Of a DNA stretch of 24,820 nucleotides, positions 1 through 8,645 are shown one piece after another. Made by a program: the position numbers and the translations under genes. Source of the stretch: JALHTG01 sp964653695 (lineage in GTDB: Archaea; Thermoproteota; Bathyarchaeia; 40CM-2-53-6; JALHTG01). How positions within the stretch are numbered: position 1 is the stretch's first letter; each line of letters opens with the position of its first letter. The DNA lies in contig CAZZFQ010000016.1 in NCBI GenBank assembly GCA_964653695.1, positions 1-24,820 of the forward strand, in the 5' to 3' direction. Below the pieces are notes generated by a model. That model had not been told where the DNA came from. It made no database searches and saw only the letters and a list, made by a program, of their open reading frames with translations.

Positions 1-959
1 CCTGGGATCCTAGGAAAGGGCTGCGCCTCAGCAACGTGCCTTACCCCGCATAGGTATCCAACAAATCGTTCTATTCCAAGGCCTGCACCAGCAGAGGGTT
101 TCAGTCTGCCTTGCGCAGCGAGCTCAAGCAGAAGCCCATACTCCTCCTTCCTTATGCCGTCTCTCTCCATCTTGCGGAGAAGCCTCCCATGTTCATACTC
201 CCTCTCTCCTCCTGAGACTACTTCTCCATAGCCCTCTGGTAGAAACAGGTCATAGTTTCTCCATTCCCCAGAGGCCTCGTCTTCGAAGTCGTAGAATTCT
301 CTAGGGAAGCCTACTACCCAAAAGGGGTTCTCAGACTTTTCCGAGATACGTCTCTCCCAATCTTGGCCATAGGTGTCTTCAACCTCTCTTCTCCGAAAGG
401 TTTCGAATGGAAGCCTTGGGATCTCGATTCTCCTTCCGAGAACTTGCAGATCTTCCTCGAAGTACTCTTTGACATAGGATATGGATTCTGCCACGATTTC
501 TTCGAATAGCCTGAATATGTCTTCTGATCTTGCGTAGGCGACCTCCAGATCCAGTTGAGTGAATTCGTAGAGATGTTTCCCTGTGCTGGACCGCTCCCTC
601 GTCTCTATCCTTATGTTCGGAGATAGGATGAAGAGTTTTTCGTGACAGAGAGAAACCAAAACCCTTTTGTGAACTATCATGCTCTGCATCGTTCTGACCC
701 TCTGACCGTAGATCTCCAGCTCCACCCTCTTCTCCATACTCGCGTCTGTATCAGGCCACAGAGGATCCGTTGACTTCGCCAAGATGACAGGCAAGAACCA
801 GTAGAAACCCTTCCCTACAAGGAGGTCAACAATCTTCTTGAGAACACCTGTTTCTATTCTGAAAACCGCGGTTCTCTCCCTCTTCATCAAATTGTTTGGC
901 GACGTGAGCTGCTCTAGAGATTCAGTCAAGGCTTCCAAACCACAGCTTGATCGAGTCAT
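1..959 (-). CDS. Archaeal asparagine synthetase (AspRS/AsnRS-like), 3' end cut by window edge
   Basis: Open frame on the minus strand from ATG at 959, running off the left edge without a stop. The translation has the catalytic core of a class II aspartyl/asparaginyl-tRNA synthetase but starts directly in that core, with no N-terminal anticodon-binding domain. It matches the archaeal asparagine synthetase paralogue, which makes asparagine from aspartate, ammonia and ATP. Visible family blocks are FYWFLPVILAKSTDPLWPD, LFILSPNIRIETRER, LYEFTQLDLEVAYA, WRNYDLFLPEGYGEVVSGG and a C-terminal class II motif 3-like SAGAGLGIERFVGYLCG. The last residues visible (HVAEAQPFLG) indicate only a short tail is missing. 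A tRNA synthetase function is unlikely without the anticodon domain. A TTTAA-like element about 40 bases upstream of 959 could be its TATA box. Identification is from remembered family sequence, not a search. Confidence 0.85.
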   Translation of the reverse strand, partial: MTRSSCGLEALTESLEQLTSPNNLMKRERTAVFRIETGVLKKIVDLLVGKGFYWFLPVILAKSTDPLWPDTDASMEKRVELEIYGQRVRTMQSMIVHKRVLVSLCHEKLFILSPNIRIETRERSSTGKHLYEFTQLDLEVAYARSEDIFRLFEEIVAESISYVKEYFEEDLQVLGRRIEIPRLPFETFRRREVEDTYGQDWERRISEKSENPFWVVGFPREFYDFEDEASGEWRNYDLFLPEGYGEVVSGGEREYEHGRLLRKMERDGIRKEEYGLLLELAAQGRLKPSAGAGLGIERFVGYLCGVRHVAEAQPFPRIP

Positions 960-1414
960 CAGCCCGTTTCGTCATTGTCCCAATGGCACGATGACTTAAA
1001 CTATTTGCAGTTTTTTCGGGAAAATTCCTATCTAGAATGGCCTTGCCAGCACGCTTCATGTAAAAAATGTGATCGCCTCTAAAGCTCTCAGATGATACAG
1101 GAGCTCTGGGGATCTTATGGATTTCGAGGACCTGCCGGAGCAATCTTGCTTCGCCTAGCAAGATTCAGGAATGGATCTGTGATATTGGATGAATATGACT
1201 AGTTCAAGAGGACATCAGGGTTCGCCCGTACTGCGGATTTGAAGGATAGATCCGTTGCACAGTTGCGATCGATTCTGTCTATCATGTGTTGCCGCTTTTG
1301 TATGCTTGGTCTGAGCTTCAGTTTGGGAGCAATGCTTAGGCCGACTCACAAAGGTTTTCTACCGCAACCTTCATTCAACAAAGGGCATTTGTGGGATCAG
1401 CGGAAGAGTAGCGC
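960..1414. other. Intergenic region between divergent asparagine synthetase and bud32
   Basis: About 455 bases with no convincing gene. A 79-codon minus-strand frame (922-1161, TTG start) and an 83-codon plus-strand frame (1239-1490) occur, but neither resembles a known family and both overlap better-supported genes. No tRNA-like T-arm was seen. The region must hold the divergent promoters of the flanking genes; I cannot place the bud32 promoter confidently. Confidence 0.5.
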
Positions 1415-2062
1415 TTGGAGACTCGTCTCATCAGAATGGGGGCCGAAGCCAACCTCTACTGGGCGAAATGGTTCGGTCGAGAGGTCATAGTAAAGGAAAG
1501 GATAGAGAAATCGTACAGGCTAGGTTCGCTGGATCATCAGATGAGACGCTACAGGACTGTTCACGAAGCGCAAATGATTCATGAAGCAAAGAAAGCTGGA
1601 GTCCCTACTCCTGTCATTTATCTGATTGATGAACAGAGATGCAGAATCTTCATGGAGTTCCTGCATGGTCCAAGGCTGAAGGAAGCTCTTTCAACAGTGT
1701 CTCCAAGTAGAAGGATCTCCATTTGCCATTTGGTTGGACGTTTGATTGGGAAATTGCACAGGAACAGAGTAGTTCACGGGGACCTAACAACCTCAAACAT
1801 GATACTCTCGGATGATGAAAAAGTTTCTTTCATCGACTTCGGATTGAGTTTCCACTCTGACCAGACGGAGGACAGAGGCGTTGATATGCATCTTGTAAAA
1901 CGCGCATTGAATAGTACACACTTTGCCTACGCTGAGTCCTGCTACAAATCAATGATCACTGGTTACGAATCCATTTTGGGATCTAGATTCACCAAGACCG
2001 TGCTTACCAGAGCCGATGAGATAGAGAAGAGAGGGCGGTACTTTGCAGAGAGGCAGGCCTGA
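1415..2062 (+). CDS. bud32: KEOPS complex atypical kinase/ATPase Bud32
   Basis: This 215-residue stand-alone Bud32 is the small RIO-like kinase/ATPase of KEOPS, which with Kae1 and Pcc1 makes the t6A37 modification on ANN-decoding tRNAs. The N-terminal block (IRMGAEANLYWAKW) matches the family start GAEA, with catalytic lysine in IVKE (K27). HGDLTTSN (121-128) is the catalytic loop and FIDFGLSF (139-146) carries the metal-binding DFG. Length is normal for unfused Bud32, so Kae1 is not fused here. The TTG at 1415 is chosen because it gives the usual few residues before GAEA; an ATG at 1436 would cut into the first strand. The gene overlaps the next by 20 bases, and pcc1, another KEOPS subunit, lies 2.5 kb downstream. 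Confidence 0.93.
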   Translation: METRLIRMGAEANLYWAKWFGREVIVKERIEKSYRLGSLDHQMRRYRTVHEAQMIHEAKKAGVPTPVIYLIDEQRCRIFMEFLHGPRLKEALSTVSPSRRISICHLVGRLIGKLHRNRVVHGDLTTSNMILSDDEKVSFIDFGLSFHSDQTEDRGVDMHLVKRALNSTHFAYAESCYKSMITGYESILGSRFTKTVLTRADEIEKRGRYFAERQA

Positions 2063-2624
2063 AATCCAATTCGCTACCTCAAACATGAGCAAGTTTCTTG
2101 AAGCTCAGTCTATCTTAGTAGAGTACGGCATACGACTTGTCTTCCTAGGCCACAGGGACTTAGAGATTCAATCTGATAGCATTGAGGAGATCGCCAAACA
2201 TTCAGCTAGGCCCTCGTCGTTGCAGGCTAACACAGTCACAGTGGTCGAAGATGCCGGACTATTCATTGACGCCTTGAACGGCTTTCCTGGACCGTACTCC
2301 TCATTCGTCTTCAGGAAGCTAGGTTGCGACGGCATTCTGAAGCTGATGAACGGAACCTCCAACCGAAAAGCCAGATTCCTGTCTGTGGTCGCCTTCTGTG
2401 AACCTTCAGGCGATCCTGTCTGCTTCTCCGGAAGGGCAGAAGGCTCAATAGCAACGGAAGCCAGAGGGACAGGCGGCTTCGGGTTTGATCCTATTTTTGT
2501 CGCTGAAGGAGCAGGTGAGAAGACGTTCGCTGAAATGCAGACCGTAGAGAAAAGCAGACACTCACATCGAGCAAAGGCTTTCAGGGAATTCGCCAAATGG
2601 TTCGTTGAGTCAGTCAAACCTTAA
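2043..2624 (+). CDS. HAM1/RdgB-type XTP/dITP pyrophosphatase
   Basis: A 193-residue protein of the Ham1/ITPase family, which hydrolyses dITP, ITP and XTP to monophosphates and so keeps deaminated purines out of nucleic acids. Seen in the sequence: FATSNMSKFLEA near residue 10 (the phosphate-binding N-terminal block), VVEDAGLFIDAL (about 67-78) followed by NGFPGPYSSFVF, RAEGSIATEARGTGGFGFDPIF (about 130-152) and the C-terminal EKSRHSHRAKAF. The length is typical of archaeal members. The TTG start at 2043 lies inside the end of bud32, so the two are probably translationally coupled. The pairing of bud32 with this gene has no obvious functional link; both are housekeeping genes. Confidence 0.92.
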   Translation: MQRGRPEIQFATSNMSKFLEAQSILVEYGIRLVFLGHRDLEIQSDSIEEIAKHSARPSSLQANTVTVVEDAGLFIDALNGFPGPYSSFVFRKLGCDGILKLMNGTSNRKARFLSVVAFCEPSGDPVCFSGRAEGSIATEARGTGGFGFDPIFVAEGAGEKTFAEMQTVEKSRHSHRAKAFREFAKWFVESVKP

Positions 2625-2627
2625 ATA
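2619..2627 (+). promoter_or_regulatory. Probable TATA box for rps15
   Basis: CCTTAAATA overlaps the stop codon of the pyrophosphatase gene. It is about 65 bases upstream of the rps15 ATG, which would put a transcription start near 2650 and leave a leader of roughly 40 bases. Called by motif and position only. Confidence 0.35.
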
Positions 2628-2691
2628 GAGACCGTTTCGCTGATAGGCCATCCAAATCCGATTCGGCGATTCACATTAAGGCGGGTATAGT

Positions 2692-3141
2692 ATGGCTAGG
2701 CTGTATTCACACAAGCGAGGAAGATCCGGTTCGACAAGACCTCTGAGCAAGAAGACGCCAGCATGGTGCAAGTATAATGCGGAGGAAGTTGAGGCTCTGG
2801 TCGCCAAGCTTGCGAGGGAAGGAAACAATGCGAGCACAATAGGGATCATACTTCGGGACCGGTATGGAATCCCACTCGCAAAGCCAATCATCGGCAAGCC
2901 AATCCATGAGGCCCTGAAATCCTCCGACATCGCTCTCAAGATTCCTGAGGACCTAGATACACTGATCAAGAAGGCCGAGAGAGCTAGGAGGCATTTGGAG
3001 AGGAACAAGGCAGATAGCATCGCGAAGCGCTCGCTTGCTCTCATTGAATCGAAGATATATCGGTTGGCTAGGTACTACAAGGAAGAGGGGGTTCTGCCCC
3101 CTCAATGGGAATACAAATTGATGGCTGCCTCAGTTGTCTGA
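2692..3141 (+). CDS. rps15: 30S ribosomal protein S15 (archaeal/eukaryotic S13e type)
   Basis: A 149-residue protein with the long archaeal/eukaryotic form of S15. The N-terminal extension MARLYSHKRGRSGSTRP is diagnostic, followed by the basic helical core (GIILRDRYGIP, ARRHLERNKAD) and the C-terminal LARYYKEEGVLPPQW. S15 binds the central domain of 16S rRNA. The ATG at 2692 is preceded by a leader with a TATA-like element. The order rps15, recJ-like, pcc1, rps3ae is a widely conserved archaeal gene string, from general knowledge. It overlaps the next gene by eight bases. Confidence 0.97.
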   Translation: MARLYSHKRGRSGSTRPLSKKTPAWCKYNAEEVEALVAKLAREGNNASTIGIILRDRYGIPLAKPIIGKPIHEALKSSDIALKIPEDLDTLIKKAERARRHLERNKADSIAKRSLALIESKIYRLARYYKEEGVLPPQWEYKLMAASVV

Positions 3142-4579
3142 TGTGAAGAAGCCTGACCTTGATTCGCTTGAGGCTTGCGTATCCGAAGCTGCAAGGCTTG
3201 TTTCTGCTGCAGCAAAAGAAGGATCACAAGTTCTTGTCCTGACTCATTTCGACACTGATGGATTGGCTTCGGCTGGAATACTTGGAACCGCATTGAGTAG
3301 GCTTGATGGCCTAATGCACATACGCGCAGTAGATGGTCTAGATGAGGATGTTCTGAGCCACGCCCCGCTTGATGCCGCAGACCTCGTAGTTTTCGCAGAC
3401 ATGGGAAGTGGAATGCTTGAACCGCTCAACTCGAAAGTGGGAAAGAAGGCTCTAATCCTTGATCACCATCAGCCAGTTGGAATGCCTAAGGAGAAGTTCG
3501 TCCATGTCAATCCGCACATGTTTGGATTTGACGGCGCAAGAGAGGTTAGCGGCGCAGGGATGGCATATCTTGTTGCTCGGGCAATGGATACAAGGAACAC
3601 AGATCTTTCTGCCCTCGGTGTTGTGGGAGCCTTGGGCGACATGCAAGATCGAGGAGAGGAGCGATCCCTGCACGGACTCAACTCGATTATCGCAGAGGAC
3701 GGAGTGAAAGCGGGATGTCTCAAACTTGACAAAGACCTTGTCTTGTACGGAAGAGAAACTAGGCCAATTCACAGGGCGCTCGCATACACATCAAATCCCT
3801 TCCTCCCTGGACTTAGTGGCCACGAGGACCAGTGTCTGGCTCTCGTAGCGTCGGCTAGAATATCCGTCAAGCAGGATGAGAGATGGAGAACACTTGCAGA
3901 TCTGAGCGACGAAGAGAAGCGGGATCTTCTATCTGCAATAATCCAGGCCGTCTCCTCCAAGGGAATTGCTGGAAAAGTTGCCCTTAGCCTCATTGGCACT
4001 GTCTATACTCTACCAAAGGAGGAGAGAGGCATGCCTACACGCGACGCGAGAGAGTTCTCGTCGCTTCTCAACGCCTGCGGCAGGATGAATCGACAAGGGC
4101 TAGCGGTCAGCATTTGTCTAGGAGAGAGGGGTAGCATCATGGATGAAGGACAGGAAGTCCTGGCTGAGTACAGAAAGACTATAGCACAGCATATGTCCTG
4201 GGTGACCGAAACTCCGGATCGCGTCGAAGAACTCGGAGCGATCTATGTTGTGCATGGAGAAGGGGCGATAGACGAGAATATGACGGGAAGCATCTCAACA
4301 ATCTTGGTCTCCTCCGGTATCTTTGATCCCGTGAAGGCCGTATTGGTCTTGGCTACAACGAGCGAAGGTGATCTGAAGATCTCAGCTCGGGGAACAGAGC
4401 AGCTCGTCATATCTGGAGTGAACTTGGGAAAGATCCTCCAAGAACTCACCTCAAGGTATGGAGGATCCGGTGGAGGCCATGATATCGCGGCCGGAGGCAG
4501 TGTTCCGGCCGATTCTGAGAAGCGGTTTCTAAAGGAACTTGACAGCGAGATTTCACGGGTCTTGGGGGAAAGGAGCTGA
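3134..4579 (+). CDS. Archaeal RecJ-like DHH-family single-strand nuclease (GAN type)
   Basis: A 481-residue DHH phosphoesterase. Motifs seen in order: LTHFDTDGLASAG (metal-binding D40 and D42), FADMGSG (D89), ILDHHQPVG (the DHH at 110-112), GALGDMQDRG (D169), and near the C-terminus the DHHA1 substrate-binding GGSGGGHDIAAGG. Archaeal members include GAN, the nuclease that associates with GINS in the replisome, and others that act on single-stranded DNA or RNA ends; this sequence alone does not say which. The TTG at 3134 sits inside the end of rps15. All expected metal ligands are present, so the enzyme should be active, unlike Cdc45-type inactive relatives. Confidence 0.9.
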   Translation: MSDVKKPDLDSLEACVSEAARLVSAAAKEGSQVLVLTHFDTDGLASAGILGTALSRLDGLMHIRAVDGLDEDVLSHAPLDAADLVVFADMGSGMLEPLNSKVGKKALILDHHQPVGMPKEKFVHVNPHMFGFDGAREVSGAGMAYLVARAMDTRNTDLSALGVVGALGDMQDRGEERSLHGLNSIIAEDGVKAGCLKLDKDLVLYGRETRPIHRALAYTSNPFLPGLSGHEDQCLALVASARISVKQDERWRTLADLSDEEKRDLLSAIIQAVSSKGIAGKVALSLIGTVYTLPKEERGMPTRDAREFSSLLNACGRMNRQGLAVSICLGERGSIMDEGQEVLAEYRKTIAQHMSWVTETPDRVEELGAIYVVHGEGAIDENMTGSISTILVSSGIFDPVKAVLVLATTSEGDLKISARGTEQLVISGVNLGKILQELTSRYGGSGGGHDIAAGGSVPADSEKRFLKELDSEISRVLGERS

Positions 4580-4590
4580 AAGCCAAGATA

Positions 4591-4827
4591 GTGCTTAGAG
4601 CCGAGAGCTCAGAAGAGGCAGAGGCCATTGCTAGTGCGCTTGATCCGGACAACTCGCTAGTGCCGCTGGGAATGAAGATATCGACAAGAGCGAAAGGACT
4701 CAAAGTCGTCACCGAAATCAAGTTCTCGGGCAGAGTAGACACATTGATGTCCACGATCGACGATCTCCTGAAATGTGCGCAAGCCGCTGAACACGCCCTC
4801 AGGTGCGTGTCTGAGACCTCAACATGA
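4591..4827 (+). CDS. pcc1: Pcc1-like KEOPS subunit
   Basis: A small protein of about 80 residues with the Pcc1/CTAG fold signature: an initial strand, SSEEAEAIASALDPDN, a second strand pair, then FSGRVDTLMSTIDDLLKCAQ. Pcc1 mediates dimerisation of KEOPS and contacts Kae1, so it works with Bud32 encoded upstream. The start is uncertain. GTG at 4591 removes part of the first strand (AKIVLRAE). An in-frame CTG at 4576 would overlap the recJ-like stop as CTGA and restore that strand, but its purine-rich Shine-Dalgarno (AAGGAG, 4570-4575) is directly adjacent and so badly spaced. The position between recJ-like and rps3ae supports the call. Confidence 0.78.
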   Translation: MLRAESSEEAEAIASALDPDNSLVPLGMKISTRAKGLKVVTEIKFSGRVDTLMSTIDDLLKCAQAAEHALRCVSETST

Positions 4828-4858
4828 TTAGATTCTCATTTACCGAACGTGACAAATG

Positions 4859-4867
4859 TTTTTAAAG
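4859..4867 (+). promoter_or_regulatory. TATA box for rps3ae
   Basis: TTTTTAAAG lies about 45 bases before the preferred rps3ae start at 4909, implying transcription start near 4890. If this is a promoter, an upstream GTG at 4849 cannot be the start on that transcript. Confidence 0.5.
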
Positions 4868-4908
4868 CGGCAACCCGACTAGGAACGCTTTCCAGCAGAG
4901 GAAAAGGC

Positions 4909-5532
4909 TTGTCGAAAGCACCAAGGAAAGTCAGAGACAAATGGCGTTCCAAGGACTGGTATTCAGTGTATACCCCATCCTATTTTGGCGAGCTGAACGT
5001 TGCACAGATCCCTTGCGACGATCAGTCAAAGCTGGTCGGCAGGGTCGTTGAGAACACTCTGTATGACATCACTGGGGACTTTGCGCATCAGTCAACCAAG
5101 CTGTACTTTCTTGTCACTGGCGCAGAGGCCGAAAGGGCTCAAACAACACTGAAGGGCCATGAATACTCTGCGGACTATCTTAGAAGCCTGGTTAGGCGTG
5201 GAAGTTCGAGAGTTGACTGCATCGCACAGGTCACGACGAAGGACAGGTTTTCTACAATGATCTCAATCGTTGCATTTGCTCGTGGCAGATTGAATGCTTC
5301 ACAGCAGCATGCGGTTAGAGCAGTCATGCGCAAGATAGTTGAGGAGAAGGCGGAGAACCTTACCTACGATCAGCTCTCACAAGAGATGGTTCTTGGCAAG
5401 GTCGGATCGGACATCTACAATGAAGCCAAGAAGATAGCGCCACTGAGACATGTTGGAGTAAGGAAGTCGAGGTTAACGAAGCTGTCTCCTGAGCTTGAGG
5501 AGAAGGTCATACAGGTCAAGAAGAGCCAGTAA
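4909..5532 (+). CDS. rps3ae: 30S ribosomal protein S3Ae (eS1)
   Basis: A 207-residue S3Ae/eS1 protein of the small subunit platform. Family blocks: RDKWRSKDWYSVYTPSYFGE, VGRVVENTLYDITGDF, KLYFLVTG, YLRSLVRRGSSRVDCI and the C-terminal KIAPLRHVGVRKSR. An in-frame GTG at 4849 would add 20 residues, but the product from TTG 4909 begins SKAPRKVRDKW, like other archaeal S3Ae starts. A GAGGAAAAGG stretch (about 4898-4907) gives a Shine-Dalgarno-like site, and the TTTTTAAAG box lies inside the would-be extension. I therefore prefer 4909. It may also be read through from pcc1. Confidence 0.95.
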   Translation: MSKAPRKVRDKWRSKDWYSVYTPSYFGELNVAQIPCDDQSKLVGRVVENTLYDITGDFAHQSTKLYFLVTGAEAERAQTTLKGHEYSADYLRSLVRRGSSRVDCIAQVTTKDRFSTMISIVAFARGRLNASQQHAVRAVMRKIVEEKAENLTYDQLSQEMVLGKVGSDIYNEAKKIAPLRHVGVRKSRLTKLSPELEEKVIQVKKSQ

Positions 5533-5608
5533 TCCTAGTTGAGACTCGCATATCATTTAGCCGGCCGAAACACGAAATAACCTCGTCCTCACTAAGTCGC
5601 ACGTAGCT

Positions 5609-6985
5609 ATGCAAGTAAAGAAGCCCGACCTGTTCGGCACCTCTGGTATCAGAGGCGTAGTAAACCTTGATTTCGAGCCAGTTCTAGCCATAAGACTAGG
5701 CGTGGCGCTCGCCGCTCTCTTCAAGGAAGGTATGGTTACATTGGCGAGAGACACAAGAACCTCCGGAGAGATGCTGTCATCAGCATTTACGGCGGGGGCC
5801 CTAGCAGGAGGATTAGAAGTCACGAATCTCGGAGTCCTTCCAACACCTGTCCTTGCGTACCTAACGAACTCACTTGGAGCAGCGACCGGTGCTATGATCA
5901 CGGCGAGCCACAACCCTCCCGAATTCAATGGAATCAAACTTTTCGACAGGGATGGAAAAGCGCACAGTGACGCTCTTCAAACCCAGATTGAGCATGCCTT
6001 AGGCGACGAAAAACAACCTTACGCAAGCTGGGATCAACTCAGAGACGTATCTTCAGTTGACTATTCATATCGCTATATCGAAAAGATTCTCAATCAAATA
6101 ACACTTGAGAAGCCTTGGAAGGTAGCCGTGGATTACGGATCAGGAGCAGCGTACCAGATCGCCTCTGAACTTCTCCAATCATCAGGCTGCCACCTTGTGT
6201 CTCTCAACGCGCAGCCCGACGGAGTCTTCCCCGGAAGAAGCCCTGAACCGACATCAGAATCCCTGTCGGCCCTCATGACAGTAGTTCGAAGCATGAATTG
6301 TGATATCGGGGTCGCCTATGACGGAGATGCTGACAGAGTCTTCCTCGTCGATGAAACAGGACAAGGCGTCGACGGAGATGTAGCACTATCGGCCTTCGCA
6401 TCCTACATGGTTAGGAAAGAAGGAAAAGGAACGGTGGCTCTACCGGTTGATACTTCCTTGGCTGTTCAGGAGGCTGTTGAAGAGAACGGGGGAAAAGTTA
6501 CATGGACAAAGGTAGGCGATATCTATGTCGCAGAAGCCATTGTAAGAAAGAAAGCCATGTTCGGCGGCGAACCATGCGGCGCTTGGATTCATCCAAGCCT
6601 TCACCTCTGCCCAGACGGAATTCTTTCCAGCGTCCTCCTGTTGGAGGCACTTGAGGAACAAGGCATGACTGTACGCCAGTTCTGCTCAGGAATCAAGAGG
6701 TATACTGTAAGAAGGGGGAAGATCCAATGCACGAACATAGCGAAGAGTCAAGTCATGAGTAAAATAGCTTCAAATCTTCCAAAGGCTCTAGGCAATAAGA
6801 CTGAGATCACACAGATTGATGGAATTCGTGTTCAGATCCCAGAAGGATGGGTTCTTGTGAGGGCCAGTGGTACAGAGCCCGCCGTACGAGTGACTGTTGA
6901 GGCTCGATCTACACATCTTGCGGAAGATCTTTTCAATATCACCTGCGACTTATGCTCAAGCATAGCGAGAGAGAACTTGAGTTGA
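5609..6985 (+). CDS. glmM: Phosphoglucosamine mutase (alpha-D-phosphohexomutase family)
   Basis: A 458-residue four-domain phosphohexomutase. LFGTSGIRG near the N-terminus and TASHNP (98-103) with the catalytic phosphoserine S100 are clear. The metal loop is DGDADR (238-243), the sugar-binding loop GGEPCG (319-324) and the phosphate-binding loop RASGTEPAVR (418-427). Archaeal relatives act on glucosamine phosphate or mannose/glucose phosphate. The next gene is GlmU-like and overlaps its stop, so glucosamine-6-phosphate to glucosamine-1-phosphate is the most likely reaction. The sugar loop has Cys where Ser is usual (GGEPSG); this is conservative. A weak AT-rich element near 5549-5559 could be the promoter. 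Confidence 0.9.
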   Translation: MQVKKPDLFGTSGIRGVVNLDFEPVLAIRLGVALAALFKEGMVTLARDTRTSGEMLSSAFTAGALAGGLEVTNLGVLPTPVLAYLTNSLGAATGAMITASHNPPEFNGIKLFDRDGKAHSDALQTQIEHALGDEKQPYASWDQLRDVSSVDYSYRYIEKILNQITLEKPWKVAVDYGSGAAYQIASELLQSSGCHLVSLNAQPDGVFPGRSPEPTSESLSALMTVVRSMNCDIGVAYDGDADRVFLVDETGQGVDGDVALSAFASYMVRKEGKGTVALPVDTSLAVQEAVEENGGKVTWTKVGDIYVAEAIVRKKAMFGGEPCGAWIHPSLHLCPDGILSSVLLLEALEEQGMTVRQFCSGIKRYTVRRGKIQCTNIAKSQVMSKIASNLPKALGNKTEITQIDGIRVQIPEGWVLVRASGTEPAVRVTVEARSTHLAEDLFNITCDLCSSIARENLS

Positions 6986-8250
6986 AGGCCGTCATACTAG
7001 CGGCAGGAGAAGGAGTGCGGCTCCGGCCTCTGACTGACAACAGACCAAAGCATCTGGTTCCAATCGCATGCAAGCCTATGCTTGAACACCTAATGGAGAA
7101 CTTGGCGGCTTGCGGTATATCTGAAGTTATGCTTGTTGTGGGCAGATGGAAGGACAATGTCCAGCAATACTTTGGCGACGGACACAATCAAGGGCTGAGA
7201 ATACGTTACGCGGTCCAACCAGCCGTTTTGGGAACAGCTCACGCGATCGGAATGACGCAGAACTTCGTTGGCCATGAGCCATTCCTAGCGGTGTATGGGG
7301 ACATCTACGTCACCAAGGAGTGTATGCCAAAGGTCCTAGAGGATTTCAAGAAGTACACCGCTGCTGCTACGATGGCTGTTGTACCTGTTCCAGCTGCTCA
7401 CTTCTTCGGAATAGTCACAATCAAAGATGGATACGTCAAGTCCGTAGTTGAGAAGCCACCACCCGGATCTCCCGTAGGGAACCTTGCAAATGCAGGTATC
7501 TTCGTCTTTTCATCGGAGATCTTCCGAGCCATAGAGAAGACTGCCAAGTCAAAGAGAAACGAGTTTGAGATCACTCGGTCGCTGAAAATATTGATTGGGA
7601 GCGGGGCAGAGATTAGAGCGACTGAACTGGACAGTGAGACTTGGAAAGACATCGGCAGGCCTTGGGATCTACTTGAGGCGAACGAGCTAGCCCTGAGAAA
7701 ACTCAAGCCAAGTATCCAGGGAAAAATCGAGGAAGGTGCGCGGCTCATCGGGCCGATAGTTGTGAAGAGCGAGGCAGTCGTGAGATCTGGAGCTTATGTT
7801 GAAGGGCCGGTCATAATATCTGGCGGCGCGGAAATAGGACCGAATTGTCACATTCGGCCATCCACAAGCATAGGCGGAGATGTGAAGATTGGAAGTGGGT
7901 GCGAAGTAAAGAACAGTATTGTGATGAACGGTACAAAGATTCCTCATCTTTCTTACGTTGGAGACAGCATCCTCGGGGAGCGGTGTAACCTGGGTGCTGG
8001 AACAGTCGTAGCAAACCTTCGTTTTGACGGAAAACCTGTGACGATGATGATCTCGGGAAGTAGAGTAGATAGTGGTAGGAAGAAGCTCGGAGCAGTTTTG
8101 GGAGACGAAGTGCAAACCGGGATTAATGCTAACATCATGCCAGGTGTAAAGGTCGGGTCACGCTCGCTCATCGGTCCAGGGGTGACTCTCGATCATGATG
8201 TTCCGCCGGGAACCAGAGTCACCTTGAAGCATAGGCCTAAGAAAGCCTGA
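6982..8250 (+). CDS. glmU: Bifunctional GlmU-like UDP-GlcNAc pyrophosphorylase / GlcN-1-P acetyltransferase
   Basis: Two domains. Residues 1 to about 235 form a nucleotidyltransferase: KAVILAAGEGVRLRPLTDNR carries the signature nucleotide-binding loop and RPKHLVPI follows. From about 240 to the end is a left-handed beta helix of hexapeptide repeats, including GPVIISGGAEIGPN and YVGDSILGERCNLGAGT, as in acetyltransferases. This arrangement occurs in archaeal GlmU-like enzymes such as Sulfolobus ST0452. The longer frame begins at ATG 6952, inside glmM. I prefer TTG 6982, which overlaps the glmM stop as TTGA and starts the protein at MKAVILAAG, the family norm. With glmM it would complete UDP-GlcNAc synthesis for glycosylation or lipids. 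Confidence 0.88.
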   Translation: MKAVILAAGEGVRLRPLTDNRPKHLVPIACKPMLEHLMENLAACGISEVMLVVGRWKDNVQQYFGDGHNQGLRIRYAVQPAVLGTAHAIGMTQNFVGHEPFLAVYGDIYVTKECMPKVLEDFKKYTAAATMAVVPVPAAHFFGIVTIKDGYVKSVVEKPPPGSPVGNLANAGIFVFSSEIFRAIEKTAKSKRNEFEITRSLKILIGSGAEIRATELDSETWKDIGRPWDLLEANELALRKLKPSIQGKIEEGARLIGPIVVKSEAVVRSGAYVEGPVIISGGAEIGPNCHIRPSTSIGGDVKIGSGCEVKNSIVMNGTKIPHLSYVGDSILGERCNLGAGTVVANLRFDGKPVTMMISGSRVDSGRKKLGAVLGDEVQTGINANIMPGVKVGSRSLIGPGVTLDHDVPPGTRVTLKHRPKKA

Positions 8251-8266
8251 CCCAAGCTAAACGAGG

Positions 8267-8629
8267 ATGGAGGTACGAGTTGTGGTCAATATGAGGCGCG
8301 AGGAATTCAAACAAAGGTTCCCTCACCTCGCTGAAGAGCTAGACAGCGACAACATGAAGTTGCAAATAGAGTCTGTTAGGACGGTTCCGGAAGAGGCCGA
8401 CAAGGCTGCCAGCAATCTCAGCGCATATATCCCAACTGCGATCGACTACCTTAGGCGATGCGATAATGAAATGGATGCATTTGACACAATCAGCTACTTA
8501 GAGTCCAAGCGAGAGATAACAACTCAGTACGCCGCCAAGCTGAAAGCACAGCTCAAAAGGCATGGCCTCGGAAGTTTTGGCGCACGAAAGAAGGACGACC
8601 ACTACCAGAGAAAAACCGCGAGAACATAG
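8267..8629 (+). CDS. Small conserved archaeal protein, possibly DUF2095
   Basis: A 120-residue (or 112 if ATG 8291 is used) soluble, highly charged protein with no signal or membrane segment. The block RREEFKQRFPHLAEEL followed by a helical region and SYLESKREITTQYAAKLKAQL resembles, from memory, the archaeal DUF2095 family of unknown function; I could not confirm this. The basic C-terminus (RKKDDHYQRKTART) would suit nucleic-acid contact, but that is speculation. It follows glmU by 16 bases, so it probably shares that transcript. The FPHL motif lies nearer the start if ATG 8291 is used. Confidence 0.75.
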   Translation: MEVRVVVNMRREEFKQRFPHLAEELDSDNMKLQIESVRTVPEEADKAASNLSAYIPTAIDYLRRCDNEMDAFDTISYLESKREITTQYAAKLKAQLKRHGLGSFGARKKDDHYQRKTART

Positions 8630-8645
8630 AAGCTTCTGATCTTCT

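Noticed and set aside
922..1161. 79-codon minus-strand frame overlapping the start of the asparagine synthetase
   Set aside because: TTG start, 38-base overlap with a well-supported gene, no recognisable family.
1239..1490. 83-codon plus-strand frame before bud32
   Set aside because: Overlaps the bud32 N-terminus in another frame and shows no family resemblance.
4849..4908. N-terminal extension of S3Ae from GTG 4849
   Set aside because: The added 20 residues do not resemble S3Ae and contain the TTTTTAAAG promoter box; TTG 4909 fits the family.
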